Shown here: positions 45,501-57,658 of the stretch, piece after piece
Position numbering within the stretch: position 1 is the stretch's first letter
How the letters are laid out: the number at the start of each line of letters is the position of its first letter
Assembly: GCA_014871385.1 (NCBI GenBank)
Contig: CM026426.1
Coordinates: 25,633,437 to 25,697,436 of the forward strand
Origin: Ceratodon purpureus
Taxonomy: Eukaryota; Streptophyta; Bryopsida; Pseudoditrichales; Ditrichaceae
DNA length: 64,000 nt
Reading direction: 5' to 3'
Notes under the pieces: generated by a model
Seen by the model: the letters and a program-made list of their open reading frames with translations, nothing else
Databases searched by the model: none
What the model was told of the DNA's origin: nothing
Translations under genes and position numbers: made by a program

Positions 45501-46447
45501 TTTGTTTTAAGTCATAGAACGTTTTGGATAGTAGGTTGACTCTAGCTTTAGGTGGGTTTGACTGTGATGGAGTATTTTATCCCAAAACAAATGTGAATTC
45601 CAGTTCTATCCAATGCTAGAAGGAAACCAATGCCAGAAGTAATCTAATTAGGTTGTGCTCCTATTTCATACTTACATGTACTCCGATGTAAGGTACAAAC
45701 ACCCATACCGTTTAGCACCCCCATGACCGGTAAGTAGGCTTTTTCACTGCCGCGCATGGCTGAACCAAAAAGAGATAATTTTATCCGTCAAGAGTGCCGT
45801 CCATGATCTCATAGTGGAGGGGAGGTAGCCGAAACTGGTGCACCCAAATACAGAAATTGGTAATTTACATGGCTGCTGCTAACAACTTTTATTATCCGTG
45901 ATGGCCACCGTTTCTAATTGGATCTGATTTAGCATGACAGTGGTTAATGTGGTCCAAGTTAACCGGCTTTAGCATGAAGATTAGCGGTTACTGGTTCTGT
46001 TATGACCGAAATTTCGGCTCTCCTAACTGGAATTGGAGAATAAGAGTGCTTGTTTTGGTGTCTTCCTGACTTGCACACATTGCAATGAGCGTACCCAGCG
46101 AAGGAGTTAGCGTGCTGATCTCGTGGTTCTTTGAAGTGCATTCTCGTGAGTGTTCATTGACATGCACACATTGACATTATAGAATTGCAGATTCGGTTTA
46201 GGACTGAGAGATTTCAGATCGTCTGTGACTCATGGCGTTCAGCCCACAGCTTAGCAGCGAGGATCTCTTATTAGGTAGTGACAAAAATCCGCTATACAAC
46301 AATGCCACCCCTCATGACGAAAGAATGTGCTACGGTTCTAATGAGGAGCAATCGAGCAGAGATGAACTTGTAGAGGGCAATCAAGAGCTGAATTACAGCT
46401 AGCTTGAACGGGTAATTGCCGGGCTGGAGAGAAGGAGTGCAAGCAGA
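42516..46447. other. Long intergenic region, no supported gene
   Basis: This is AT-rich to balanced DNA with scattered short open frames and no motif. It may contain the 5' end of the pogo element that follows, but I could not define its terminal repeats. Confidence 0.5.
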
Positions 46448-49030
46448 GTGCCGACACCCAGGACCGGAGCGAATCAAGGAGCTACAGTTGGCAGCCGTCG
46501 TGGAAGGATCCGCAGTGTGAACGGTGTGCGACTCTTCACCGCACCACCGGAGTGCACAATACCAGCCCAGGGCATTGAACTAGCAGAGCAGCGACGAAGG
46601 CGGGGAGCGGTGCTGAATGTGCCTACAGGTCCAACAGTACCTAAGCCCGCCGAAGATATAACTGCAGTTGGTTTGCAGGCACCAGCATCAGCATTCCACA
46701 GACCCATGCAGCCCGAATCTACGCACAGCCCGCCCCTTGTAGCAGACTCCCACCCGCAGACCCGCAGACCTTGCATCGCACAGAGAACCGGGATATGGAC
46801 AAACGCTCAGTTGCGAGATGCACAGGCTGCTGTAGACGGAGGTATGAGCATGAAGAAAGCTTCATAAATGTATCGCATACCTTACACATCTTTTTGTGAA
46901 TGGTGTTATGGCATGAAATGTAGTAGAAAGAGGGGGCCACCTGTAGTTTTGAGTGAAACTGAAGAAAAACTACTTGTGGACTACTGTGTACGCATGTGTA
47001 AGATGGGGCAAGGACTAACACCTACTGCTCTCAAACTGAAAGTATATGACATAACAAAGGATAGAGTCACCCCATTCCGCGATGGCATTCTAGGTGGTGG
47101 TTGGATGCGGTGGTGGCGGCATCGCCACCCAGAGCTTTCACTTTGTGTGTCTCAAGCTCTCAAGACCGCACACGCACGGGGCCTATGTGCAGAGAATGTG
47201 GAAAGCTTTTACAGAAACTTGCAGACTTTACTCACCTTGCATGACTACAGTGCAGACAGGATTTGGAACTGCGACGAGTCCGTTGCGCAAGCTGGGAGGA
47301 GTGGTAGAGGAGTTGTGATTGCAAGGAAAGGCGCTCGTGCACTCCCTCGTGCCTGACCATGTGCACTCCCCATGTGCACTCCCTCGCCATGTGCACTCCC
47401 TCGTGCCTGACCAAAGAGAGTGGCTCAGTGTCTTGATCTGCATAAATGCAAGTGGAGTGAGTATCCCATCTTTCTATGTTTTTAAAGGCACACGATTCAG
47501 AGAAAATTACATTGAGAGATGTGAGCCAGGGGCAACGATGGCAATGCAACCCCGGGCTCGGATGACGACATACCTCTTTAGTGCGTGGTTGTCACACTTT
47601 ATTGAAAGTGTACGTAGTATGGGTGGAATTTCAGTTGAGAGGAGACACCTCATGATACTTGATGGACACAATTCACATTGCACACTAGTTGTCGTCCTCG
47701 AGGCGCGTGCTGCAGGCTTGGACATGATCACGCTTCCCCCGCATACGTCTCACGCCCTACAACCACTAGATGTTAGTGTGTTTAAATCTTTCAAGAAGCA
47801 CTTTAGAAGTTACAGAGACTTCTGGACATCTAGAAATTTAATGCAACCGGCAACAAAATCAACATTGGCTCACTGGGTGCATGTGGCTCTGCGAAAAGCT
47901 TTGACACCGGAGAACATACGCAGTGGATTCAGAGCGACAGGCATATACCCTCTCAACACTGCGGCAGTGAATTCGTACCTTGCCGAAATCTTCCAAGCTG
48001 CCGAGGCTGCACCTCCCGCTCATGACCTGTAGGTGGACGACGAGCTCCTAGAACCTGCAGGCAATCACGAACCAAACGTAAGGAAACTCATTAGAGTTTT
48101 GCACAGTCAGTGTTATTTTTTTTTTGGTTCTCTATGTATGCGAGGAATGCAGTAAGGCATGATCTCACCATAACTTTTTTTTTTTTAATTTACAAATTGA
48201 CGTCTATTCTAATGAACAGCACATGAGGTTTCTTTTTTGGACTTGATGAATTGCTGATGGTTTGCTTGGAGTGGACCACATCATGCTCCTTGGTAATGAG
48301 CATGCTCTGCAACACATTGCACACCTGAATCTAACGCGCTGTCTCTGTGACGTGCAGATTGCTCCATGCGACCTCGTATCTGTTCACACACCAAACGGTC
48401 AGAACGAAGAAGACGAACAGCAGAATACAGAGGAGGACGAGAGTGATGAGGGCTTGGGGACAAGCATACTGGGCGAGGAGGCGCGGCTCGAGATGGAAGG
48501 CGAATTCGAGGAGTTGCCCAATTCGAGCGCATCCCATTACTTTGTAGCTCCCGACCCTGCAGACATGGGAGAGGGAGCCCTCGAAATCGGCATGGTTGAT
48601 AACGACGACGGCGAACCTCACTCCATTACCAGGTTTCACACACTCCCCACCATTGCAGCCCGAGCGAGTTCAAAAAGGAGAGATCCCCTCCTGGACTTCA
48701 CGACGTCGAAGATTCTCACGTCCGACGAGTATACCACGGCGGTACAGTGACTTAATGACGCGAAGGAGTTAGCGTTGCGAGAGAAGGAGAGGGTACGTAC
48801 CGAGAAGGAGTCCACACGACAAAGGAAGACTGCTGAAAAGGAGGCCCGGGCTGCTGCGCTAGCCGAAGCGCGAGGTCGTTGACGTGAAGAGCGAGAGGAG
48901 GCAGCGCGTGAAGGCCTTGCGCGCAGCTAAGGCTGCAGCGGCGCGTGCGCAAAGAGCTGCCGAGAAGGCTAGAAGCACAGTGACACGCCTCGGGGGCAGG
49001 GCAACCGAGATATCTTAGAGTCGCCCAGAT
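46448..49030 (+). pseudogene. Pogo/Tigger-type DDE transposase, broken
   Basis: A helix-turn-helix (psq-like) start reads RDAQAAVDGGMSMKKAS, then a TAA at 46865-46867, then MYRIPYTSF in the same frame. The DDE domain follows with IWNCDES (first Asp), MILDGHNSH (second Asp) and PPHTSHALQPLDVSVF (third acidic residue). Between the first and second Asp the frame shifts at a small tandem duplication (47337-47425). The ORF ends at 48032. The family's acidic C-terminal tail reappears at 48262-48750 (DPLLDFTTSKILTSDEY), followed by a TGA and a Lys/Glu-rich stretch to about 48,880. The order is that of Tc1/mariner-pogo transposases. At least two stops and one frameshift make it inactive. Terminal repeats were not found. 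Confidence 0.8.
47337..47425. repeat. Microduplication within the transposase
   Basis: The phrases TGTGCACTCCCTCGTGCCTGACCA and CATGTGCACTCCC are repeated three to four times with varying lengths. Before the array the protein reads ARKGAR, and after it VHSLVPDQREW in another frame, so the duplication itself accounts for the frameshift. Confidence 0.75.
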
Positions 49031-49059
49031 GATGGACAGGGAGGAGAGACAACAATCGC

Positions 49060-50850
49060 CGGGCAAGAGGCGCCAGGTCCTTCAGATTTTTCTTTCAATC
49101 CTGCAGCAATTCAGAACCCTTACTTCTCGTACGCTTCAGCACCTCCGGGGAAAGCAAGCTCACCCATACTTCCTCCCTTTCGATCAATTCGGCAACCCTG
49201 TGATATCTATGACGCCAAACCCCCAACCTCAAACTATTCGACAACCATTATCTGTAAACCTACAACAGACATCTCACATTTTCTTTCCGCAGGGAATGAG
49301 AAGCGACGAAGAGCGGGAAGAGCCCTTGGGAAGGAGCCGTTGACACCGTCGACGAACAGGTGGAAGACAAAGTTGCAGCCCCGAAATCAGCCCCAAAACA
49401 AGAGCACGCTGTGCCCGCTCTCGGGACTTCCGCTGCCTGCATAGGGAGCGCGGGGTGCGGATGGAGGGAACCCCAGTGACGTGTGCAGGCTCCGATTATG
49501 GCTAGGATTGGAGGCTTCGGAGTTTGGTTTGTGGTTCAGAGTTGTTCGTTTTACGTTCCTTCCATGCTCCATTTGCATGATGTCTGTCATGGTTTCTCAG
49601 AAATGGATTTTCCTTCACTGCTTTTACTCCTATCCGAAATGGGTGAAGCTATATGGTGGTTGTGTGTCTGGGCTACTTTTTGATTCAAAAATTTGTAGTA
49701 ATTTCAGATTTACTTCAAAAAAATTTAAAAATTTCCATTCTTCATGAACCTTATTTCCCTACAAAGGAAAAATAACTGCTCCTTCGTAATCATAGCCACT
49801 CCATGCTCAAATGCTTAAGTTCTCCGTTATAGGTGCATGTACCTTATTGAAGTACCTGTTTGTTTTGCAGTACACTGCAAACTGGATAGGATTCAAACCA
49901 ATCATTATATTAATACATGGGAAGTAATTAAACTTTCGTGCATAAATGCTCCTCTAGTTTCTACCTCCTAAGAGATACTCTACTCTTCACTAGTGGGAAG
50001 GCTGGTTTATTTGACCAAAACGTATAACCAAAGAAATTTGTGGTCATGAAATTTGTGGTCATGAAATTTGTGGTCAGAGATGTTATTATTGGAAAAGCCG
50101 GTTGCTTGGTGTTAGTGGGGCCCGGATCTGTGTGTTAACCTTAATATAACGCCCTCGTCATCCAGGTGGTTGCCCAACTTTAGCAGGCTTGAGTTATCAA
50201 CTATTCTGACTGTTTCCATGACGTAAAAAGGGGATTACAATTCACTGTGTTTGATTTCCAGCGGTGAACTTGATACCCTGGTGTTTTGGTTCAGGTACGG
50301 TTGGAAGTTCTTTATTTCAAGGGAGTCGATGGATGTCTCTAGTTACATTGCATCATCCACATGAATTCGTTAGTTGCGTTCACGGTTCTAAGTCAGGGTT
50401 TAGAATTTCATACGACGGTCTCAGGGCATTACGGTTACTGGTTCAACTATCAACCAGAATAAAGCATATTGGAGCCACATCATGTGATTCATGCACACAT
50501 ACGATCATCAAATTCAGTGCATCTTAGTTACAAAGAAGTCCGAATGTATTTCATCGTCAAGTGTTCAAATGCACGCAGACGAACTTCAGCTGCTTCACAA
50601 ACGTGGACATGTCCATTTAAATGGAGTTCGGAAAAATTCTAAGACCCCCTGCTTCAAACGCTCCATTACTGACCCGAAGTTGAAGTGCGCTGTCTACTCT
50701 AGGATCAACACTGTAAACTAGAAATTAAATGCCGAAAGAAAAAATGCTACAACCTAGGCCTCACTCTCACAGATGGAGATGTATGTGCGTCGGCGTTGTA
50801 GACAGATTGCCAAGTGTATTTCGAACGCTTGATGGCGCTGCATGGAACCC
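49060..50850. other. Intergenic, with a small tandem repeat
   Basis: ATGAAATTTGTGGTC is repeated three times at 50,031-50,077. Otherwise nothing is recognised. Confidence 0.5.
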
Positions 50851-51105
50851 TTAGGTTTGTTCCGGACTGCGAAGAAATTGAAGTAAAGCGTCGACCTCGG
50901 CTATGTCCGTCTTCACCCATCGTGTAGTTTCGTTGGCCTTCTCTTTGGCATCCTTGCATTTAGCGTCCTGATCGGAGACAAGTTTCATCTGCGTCGCAAC
51001 AGATCCCTTGAGTTTCTCCACCCGCTCCTGGACAGAATCGTTGTTTCCCTTTACCAAAGCCATTACATCTTCACACAGAAGTTCCTGTTCTTTCATGCAT
51101 GCCAT
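50851..51105 (-). CDS. Short coiled-coil coding segment (84 residues)
   Basis: The ATG at 51103-51105 starts a charged, heptad-like sequence (EQELLCEDVMALVKGN, VEKLKGSVATQMKLV) ending near the CTTCGCAGTCCGG region. It lies downstream of the five-exon gene on the same strand and could be a separate small gene or a terminal exon. No family is recognised. Confidence 0.35.
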   Translation of the reverse strand: MACMKEQELLCEDVMALVKGNNDSVQERVEKLKGSVATQMKLVSDQDAKCKDAKEKANETTRWVKTDIAEVDALLQFLRSPEQT

Positions 51106-51502
51106 ATCTGGACCCCCGGGATGCAGGTTGACGTTTTCTGATTTAATCGGGGTTGGGCCATGTCGGAGAGAGGCAGCGCGGCTTTGGAAAGTGTTGGATT
51201 CAACAAGCTTCCACTACTACAGATTTGGGTTTCCTCCAGGGTCAGGGGACGTTACTTTCTATCCATCTTCTACTGTAAGTGTGGAAATATGGTCGAACTG
51301 AAGATGGCCCGAAATTACGACAAGTCTTGTTAGTTCCCGCCACCATGTTCCACACAATTCTGTCTCTTGCACTTCCGTTTTCGCTGTGGACATGGAGCTT
51401 TTACCATGCACACCCCGTTTTTAACCTATCTCATAAGCAGGAATCCACTTTTACGATGACAGTGTCTTCTTGGGCGATGATTGCAGGGTGGAATCTACCG
51501 AA

Positions 51503-51539
<37 letters not shown>

Positions 51540-52332
51540 TCTCTTCTGTGAACCGGCAATTGTAACCCGTCCACCCCCTCTTCTGCGTAAAACCCAGGAT
51601 ACTACCAAGGAAACATATATATGCAGCTTTTTTTTTACCCTATCCAGCTGACCTGACCACTTCTCTCCTTCCTCACACGCAGAATTGTGGCCATTCATTC
51701 CATTCGTACCAGCAAGCATTGTAATGTGACACGTAAAAACATGAGAGATTCGAAACACATGAGATGGTATTCAAAAGCTTCAGTAGGAGTTATTCACCTT
51801 CACATTTCATATTACGACGGATACTCACCCAATCAGTTTTACAATGTACGCAAAGCATACAGTTCTGTACGGGTTAGGTCAAAGGATTTCTAAGAAGGTT
51901 ACCGTCATTTCTCCACACCTCTACTTTGTACTTTTACATCCACTGACCTCTTCATCCGCTATATACGTAACTTCCCCCGAAACTCTATAACAGTAAACAC
52001 ACCAAAGCAACAGTATAGAGTTCGAAAGCATTGTTATCGTGCCGACCAAAAAACTGATACAAAAAACGATCACTTAAGGGTATAATTATACACTAAGTAG
52101 GGTCTGTTGACAGCCGTAGCATGCAACGGATTTAAAAACTGCACCAACTCCTCTACAAATGACTATGACTGTCATCTACGTAGAAGGGAAACTCGCAAAT
52201 CGGGTCTTTGCAAGGGCACTCCAGACCTGCATTTCGGAATGCGACCTCTTCGTCGATGTCACTGCATTGTAGCTCATGGTATAGCCTGGAAGAGTATGAC
52301 TCCATGTCCTCTTCCCACTCGGCCGGTATCCT
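51106..52332. other. Non-coding, includes a 34-C run
   Basis: The run of 34 C at 51504-51537 is the longest homopolymer in the window. No gene is seen. Confidence 0.6.
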
Positions 52333-54417
52333 CTATAGTATGACTATGTCGCGGATGAGCCGACGTGCTTCGGTTCGGGCCTTCATCTTGCACGTCCAAG
52401 TTCGGTGGCAGTCGGCCTCGCAGACCTCCTTTCGTTTCAGCGCCTCACCCTCGCAAGTGTAGACAACGTCTCTTGCATAGGACGCACTGCCTGAAGCCAG
52501 CAGATGATTGGTCACCGCCACTTCCAGCTCATACTGGCGCTTCTCCTTCTCCAGCCACATGTCCAGGACTCCCAGGGCTGCTATTAAGTGGATCGTCTTG
52601 GTGCGAAGATTGTCCACCATCGCGTTTTTTTCCGTTAGCAATTCCTTCGCTAACGCAACCTTCAATGCCCCGTGCTCCCGACATGCCTCCAGCGCTAATC
52701 CGATACTTGTATTGTTGCTTTGGCCTGCATATTCCATCATCGAAGGTATTAGCTAAAATTTGAATACGCATTAATCACTCCACCCGGGCCCATGCGCTTA
52801 CGTATCATTGTGAATGCGATTTACAAAATTGCGTAACTGTAGAATGGAATCTGAATGAAAATATGAGTGTATAGTTCGTAGTGAATATCAATGCCTTACC
52901 TCTCTTCGAGGGCTTTGGGATCCGTGTCACTCTGTAGTCCGCCGAGGAGCCGATACCTGATCCACGACCATGGAAACATTGCGTCAAGCTATCATCATTC
53001 AGAATGTGTAGCTTCCGCCGGAAATCAAAATAACAGATTATAATCCTCAATTCCTACCCATGTCTACCACAGAGTCTATATACCTTCTTTTTTCCTAAGG
53101 TGATGCTCAATTTCATAGAAGGTACTTGTAAACGTCTTCTTCCATTACCAGATTCCCTGTTTTTGGATGTCTTTACTTACCAGCGGAGAAGGCTTCGACG
53201 TCTCCAGCATGTCCGTCGTTGAGCTTCTCCTTTCCCTTCCTCCGTGCCTCAATAGGTTGGCGCATTGCAGCTGCTAACTCGGATTCTGTTGGTTTAGCGT
53301 CCCATCCGTGAAACTCCGTCTTCACGATACGCCCTACTCAAATTTAAAACACCACTTATTAAAATATGAAATGACGCGGACGTGGACAAACACATGAAGT
53401 ATCGGTTTAGGATACAGGGTCACAGAAGTTCCACCTGTTTCGATCGGGATGTTCCTGCCCACGTCCTCTGCTGCAACGGTAAACCTCCGTTTTGGCACCC
53501 TCTCCAGACCACATCCCTCGCATGTGGGGAGGTCCTCTCGCAAGGTGTTGTGTGCGTTGGCGCTTGTGGTTTTAGTTGCCACATCCGTGGTACTCTCTGC
53601 AATTTTTGTGGCCTTGCTAGAAGTATACTTCAGCAACGCGGGAGCCCTAAGTCCTGCATATTTAGATCATGCTGGTGGCATTCACAAATGGATTAGAACA
53701 CTACCATTGTATGCCATTCTCTGACCATGCCCTACAAAAACTCCATCATAAAATGACACATAAAAATTAGACGTGGCGTGAGCTCTCACCTTGAACGTGC
53801 TCAGTCCGGCAGGAAACAAACGGACAAAGTGCTGGTGTCGACATAACGTACTTCGGTGTGGGCGCAAAGTCACGGATGCCGTCGGGCTTCATGTCGAACT
53901 TCACATTTACATCCCAATCGCCGTCTCTCCCTTCTTCCCCATCGCTCTCGTCGGCAGCCTCGTTCTTCGGCCACTCCGCATGTGGGGTTCTGTGCCTTAG
54001 CGCTTCCATGCTCTCAAAGTAGAACAGGACACGGCGCCTGCATAATTCTCGCCCTCCTGTTGGTGTCCAACCTAGGTGCTTTGTATCCCCGGTTCCCCGA
54101 TCTGTCATTTTCCGCGCATAGGTCGCCCAGTTGATTGGGTAGCCATTGCGTTTAGCTAGCAATCCTCTGCCAAAGTGGTACGGTAGAACATCAACACAAC
54201 CGATAGGCTTTTGAAAGCAACGCTGATATAGGCTTCTGATCCGACGCACCATCCTCGGTGAGACGTTTCTCTTGTATCTCCCGCCGTGGTTTCTGTTTTT
54301 GGGGCCCCAGAACGCAGATAGATAGAAACACCAGCCGTTAAGGGCCGGCGTGAATAAAGTGTCCGTTTGTAATGTCAAATTACCTGGTGCCCAGAGGACA
54401 AGGGGACATTGAGACAA
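52333..54417 (-). CDS. Five-exon gene of unknown function
   Basis: Exons on the minus strand are about 54417-53790, 53596-53435, 53333-53181, 52956-52900 and 52724-52333 (stop TAG). Donors are CAAG|GTGAGA, ACAG|GTGGAA, CTG|GTAAGT and GAG|GTAAGG. Acceptors are TTGCAG, GAGTAG, GATCAG and ATGCAG. All four introns are phase 1 and lengths sum to 464 codons, which strongly supports the model. Exon 1 contains PIGCVDVLPYHFGRGLL, INWATYARKMTDRGTGD and an acidic linker. The last exon is coiled-coil (LEACREHGALKVALAKEL) with conserved Cys residues. I recognise no domain. There is no ATG near 54417, so an upstream exon or a start hidden by the neighbouring LINE is likely. Confidence 0.6.
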
Positions 54418-54419
54418 AA

Positions 54420-54817
54420 CTACTCTCCCCTTTCGAGAATGGACACTACAGTAACCTAAAGAACAAGTAACTAATAGTTGTGGAGGGAGAAATGTGGATA
54501 ACCTATGTATAAACGTATGTTTATTAAGATTGTTATCACCAAATCATGAGATCCGTGGTTGGTTGGAGAGAGGTGTTGTATCTCATAAAATTGGTCCGGG
54601 TTCGAACCTTGTTGGGCTCGTTTGAGCGGTGGTGTGATACACGTGACTTGGTGCTGCTAGTGAGTGATCATGGCAAGAAAGTTTGTCTCAACCAACCGGT
54701 CCTTATCCCTTTGTGAAAAGTTGAGCTAGTAAAGATATATATAAAAAGAGTGGCTAGCAGTGGTTGTTACCACTACTCTCACTTTCGTGGGGTCTGGTTT
54801 AGTTGTTTTGGATAGTT
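54420..54817. other. 3' region of the LINE and spacer
   Basis: This contains a GGTTCGAACC box-B-like word at about 54,599 but no cloverleaf. It probably includes the 3' untranslated region of the minus-strand LINE. No poly(A) tract is clear. Confidence 0.4.
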
Positions 54818-55539
54818 TTATTCTGTTGGGATTGGTTGGTTATTTTCCAGTCGACGTTTATGTAGGAGGATTGAGCCTGCATGTTGTATCGCAATGGTAT
54901 TGAATGCTTTGAATGTTCGTTTTATAGAGGTTTTGCAAAGCTTAAATGTTTTTTCAAGTTGCTGCATTGGGGGAATGTGTGTGGTACCGCGAGCACCGGC
55001 CGTGATGATTAGGATGGGATCAACCTTCCAGCCGTGGGTGGTGATGTCGTGAATTAGTGGTAGATATTTTATAATTTTTCGGCCGATTGCTTCTGGTGAA
55101 AATCTGTCGTTTGTGTAAGTGAATTCAATAAATTGTATGGTTAAGTTTTTATCGGGGCGGAGGGGAGGTGGACTTTGGTAGGGGAGGCCTTTGATGCATA
55201 GAAATATCTGGTTTGGCTTTGGCATTACATGTGTATCTATGTTGAATACATGTGCATGGTAGTAACCAAGAGGGCACTGTATTTTCTTGTGGATTGTTGT
55301 TAAATGTTCCTGCATATCATAAGGGTGTAGCATCTTGATTTTTGGGAAGAGAGTAGTAGTTTTCTTATTTCCCATACAACTTTGTTATGTCGTTTAGTTC
55401 GTAATGCATGTATGTGGTGGTGTTTACATAATAGTAATACTTGGAGCCAGGTATCTGCATCTGGTGCGTTACAAATGGAGCAGGTTTTTGTAGGGAATCG
55501 TTGTATTCCAAAAATTAGTTGTTTACGGGCGTATCCCAT
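54818..55539 (-). pseudogene. LINE C-terminus: zinc knuckle and restriction-like endonuclease
   Basis: CSICNAPDADTW ... CKHHHIHAL ... RHNKVVW is the knuckle plus the RHN motif that precedes this endonuclease in R2-type LINEs. The frame then stops near 55300. AKAKPDI appears in a second frame, and IQFIEFTYTNDRF followed by GRKIIKYLPL in a third (54818-55375). The KPD ... E-x-T ... K-x2-KY order fits the PD-(D/E)xK nuclease that nicks target DNA. Two frameshifts separate the pieces. Confidence 0.65.
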
Positions 55540-55557
55540 GTATTGACCGGTTTTAAA

Positions 55558-57102
55558 TTATAGTATACTTGTCTTTTGGGAGTCGGAGATTTCTGGGTTT
55601 GGCCAGAAATCATTAGATAATATATTATCAATAGTGGGAATTGTTGTCCATTTGTTGATGTTGGGAAAGTTTAGTGCTAATTCTGTTAGGTTATTTTCGC
55701 GATCATATTTCTTTATATATTCTTCTAAGTTGCGGACTGGTCCTTTGTCTGGTCTTTTGTGTGGTCCGGGCCAGTTGTCTTTGTGAAAGTAGTATGGTGT
55801 GGTGTGTGCAAATTCGTGTGGTTTTGCAGCTTTTTGATAGTTTCTCTTCATAGTGCCGGCTTTTGCTAGTTTATCTGCTTGTTCATTGCCGTTAATGTTT
55901 GAGTGTGCTTTGACTTTGTATATTGTGGTGGGTTGTGTTCGTTTTTTAAGCATCACGACCATTTCTTGGAGTATGATTTTGTCTGCGTGGTTATTTTGTT
56001 AGGTAGGGTGTTTGAGTTGTGTGTTAAGTACGTGGATGCAGTTGAGACAGTCGGTGAAGATATGTGCAGGTTCGTGTAGATATGTAGTTGTAAGTAATGA
56101 GAGGGTTTCATGTATGGCCATGAGTTCTGCACGAAAGCATGTTTGGAGTCCAGGTAATCTTTTTGATATTTGTATGTCAGATTTGGATGGGTTGTATATT
56201 CCATATCCTGCTTTTTCTTTTTTCCAGTGGCCGTCTTCTGCTTGTTGTGGGGGTAGAAAGGAGCCGTTTGTGTAGTAACTGTGTTGTAGTAAGAATTTTA
56301 GTGTAGTAGGGGTGTCATATTTTGGTATGGGTGGTGTGTGTAGATTATATAAGGCTTGGTGTGGGGGATAGATTAGTGTGGACCAGTTTTTATTTTTGTT
56401 GACTTGTGTGTTCGGTGGTGTTGGTGGTATAATTTGTGTGTGGTATTGTGGGATGTGTAGGGTATTTAAGGTTGTATTTATTGTATTGGTTTGGTTGAGG
56501 TTAAGAAGAGTGTTATTTAAATGGTGAATGCACCATATATGTAGTGCTAATGGTTCTTTTGTTGGTTTGTCGAGAGGTAATGTTGGTTGGTCATATGTGA
56601 TGGTGTCAGCGGCAAAGTGGATTAAGACATGGGTATCAAGGAATGGGCCTATGTATGGTAATAAGTTTTGGTACCAACTAGAATCTGGGAGTGCTATGAT
56701 TGTGATGGAAGTAAGATCATGTTTTGCTGCTAATCTAGCCCAATGGAGTGTTTGTTGTGCGGTAATTGCGTTGTTAGGGTGAGCATAGCCAATGCCTTTC
56801 CATTTGTAGTCAAAGGCATTGCCTAAGGAGCCGAAGATCCTGTCACGTGGAAATTGCGAGTAGAATTGGGTGACTTTTATGGAGCATGTGATCGGGGAGG
56901 AGAAGTATGAGTGGATTATGTTAAATGTTGTGATAAGTGTGTCAAAAATTGTATTAGGGAGGGAGTGATGTGGTGTTGGTTTGGGTTTGGTTTTGCTAGT
57001 TTTGTGTGTGTATCTTTGGTATAACCAAGCTACTTCTGTTTCAAAGTTTTGTATGGTAGGTATTACTCTGTGGTTTTTGTTTTTGTTGGCGTTATATTGT
57101 TG
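55558..57102 (-). pseudogene. LINE RNase H domain and upstream unassigned module
   Basis: One frame is open from 57102 to 56002 (367 codons, no Met) and continues past a TAA (55999-56001) to another TAA at 55558-55560, after which it runs on into the zinc-knuckle frame. RNase H motifs are YTNGSF (normally YTDGSF, so the first catalytic Asp is Asn), RAELMAIHETL (Glu), IFTDCLNC (Asp) and YKVKAHSNINGNEQADKLA (His and Asp). About 250 residues before it form an unassigned module with FGSLGNAFDYKW, LHWARLAAKHD and ALPDSSWY. Confidence 0.7.
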
Positions 57103-57658
57103 TCAGAGCCAGGGAATCCTTGTGGTGGGAACTGCAGTGATATATTTAACTGTATCAGTGTAGATGAGGGTTTTGTTGTTTTGTGTGTGAAGGATACTTT
57201 TGTTGGTGTCAATGTCCTTTTCAGGATTACATTCAATTGTAGAAGTTTTGATGTTAGGAATGAACCTTGGAGGGGGAATGAATCTTGTGTCGCGGGGTTG
57301 TGCTGGTGTAAATAATGTGTTTATGATGTGTTTATAATGTTGATTCCGGTGGTGTGTGTAGTAGGTGGTGAGGAGGTGTGTGTTGTGTTGAATTACTGTT
57401 GGATGGTTGAGTGGGAATAGGTGACGTTGGGCGAGCCATTTTGTGTATGTGATTTGGTTTGTATCAATCCATTGGCATAGATAAGAGTTATATGTTTTAG
57501 GAGTTTTGTATTTATCTTTGTTGTGGTTGTTTTATGTTTAGTATTGAGTGGATGGGGTATTGAATGGGATTTTTTAGCATTTTTGGGGATGGCTTTGGTG
57601 TAGGTGCTTGTGGGATTTGGGGATTTTGTGGAGGTTGTTTAGGTTGTAATGGTATTAT

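Noticed and set aside
49985-50010. CACTAGTGGGAAGG, possible second CACTA terminus
   Set aside because: No subterminal repeat field or partner terminus was found nearby.
54580-54620. Box-B-like GGTTCGAACC, possible tRNA or SINE
   Set aside because: No acceptor stem, anticodon arm or convincing box A at the right spacing. It probably lies in the LINE 3' region.
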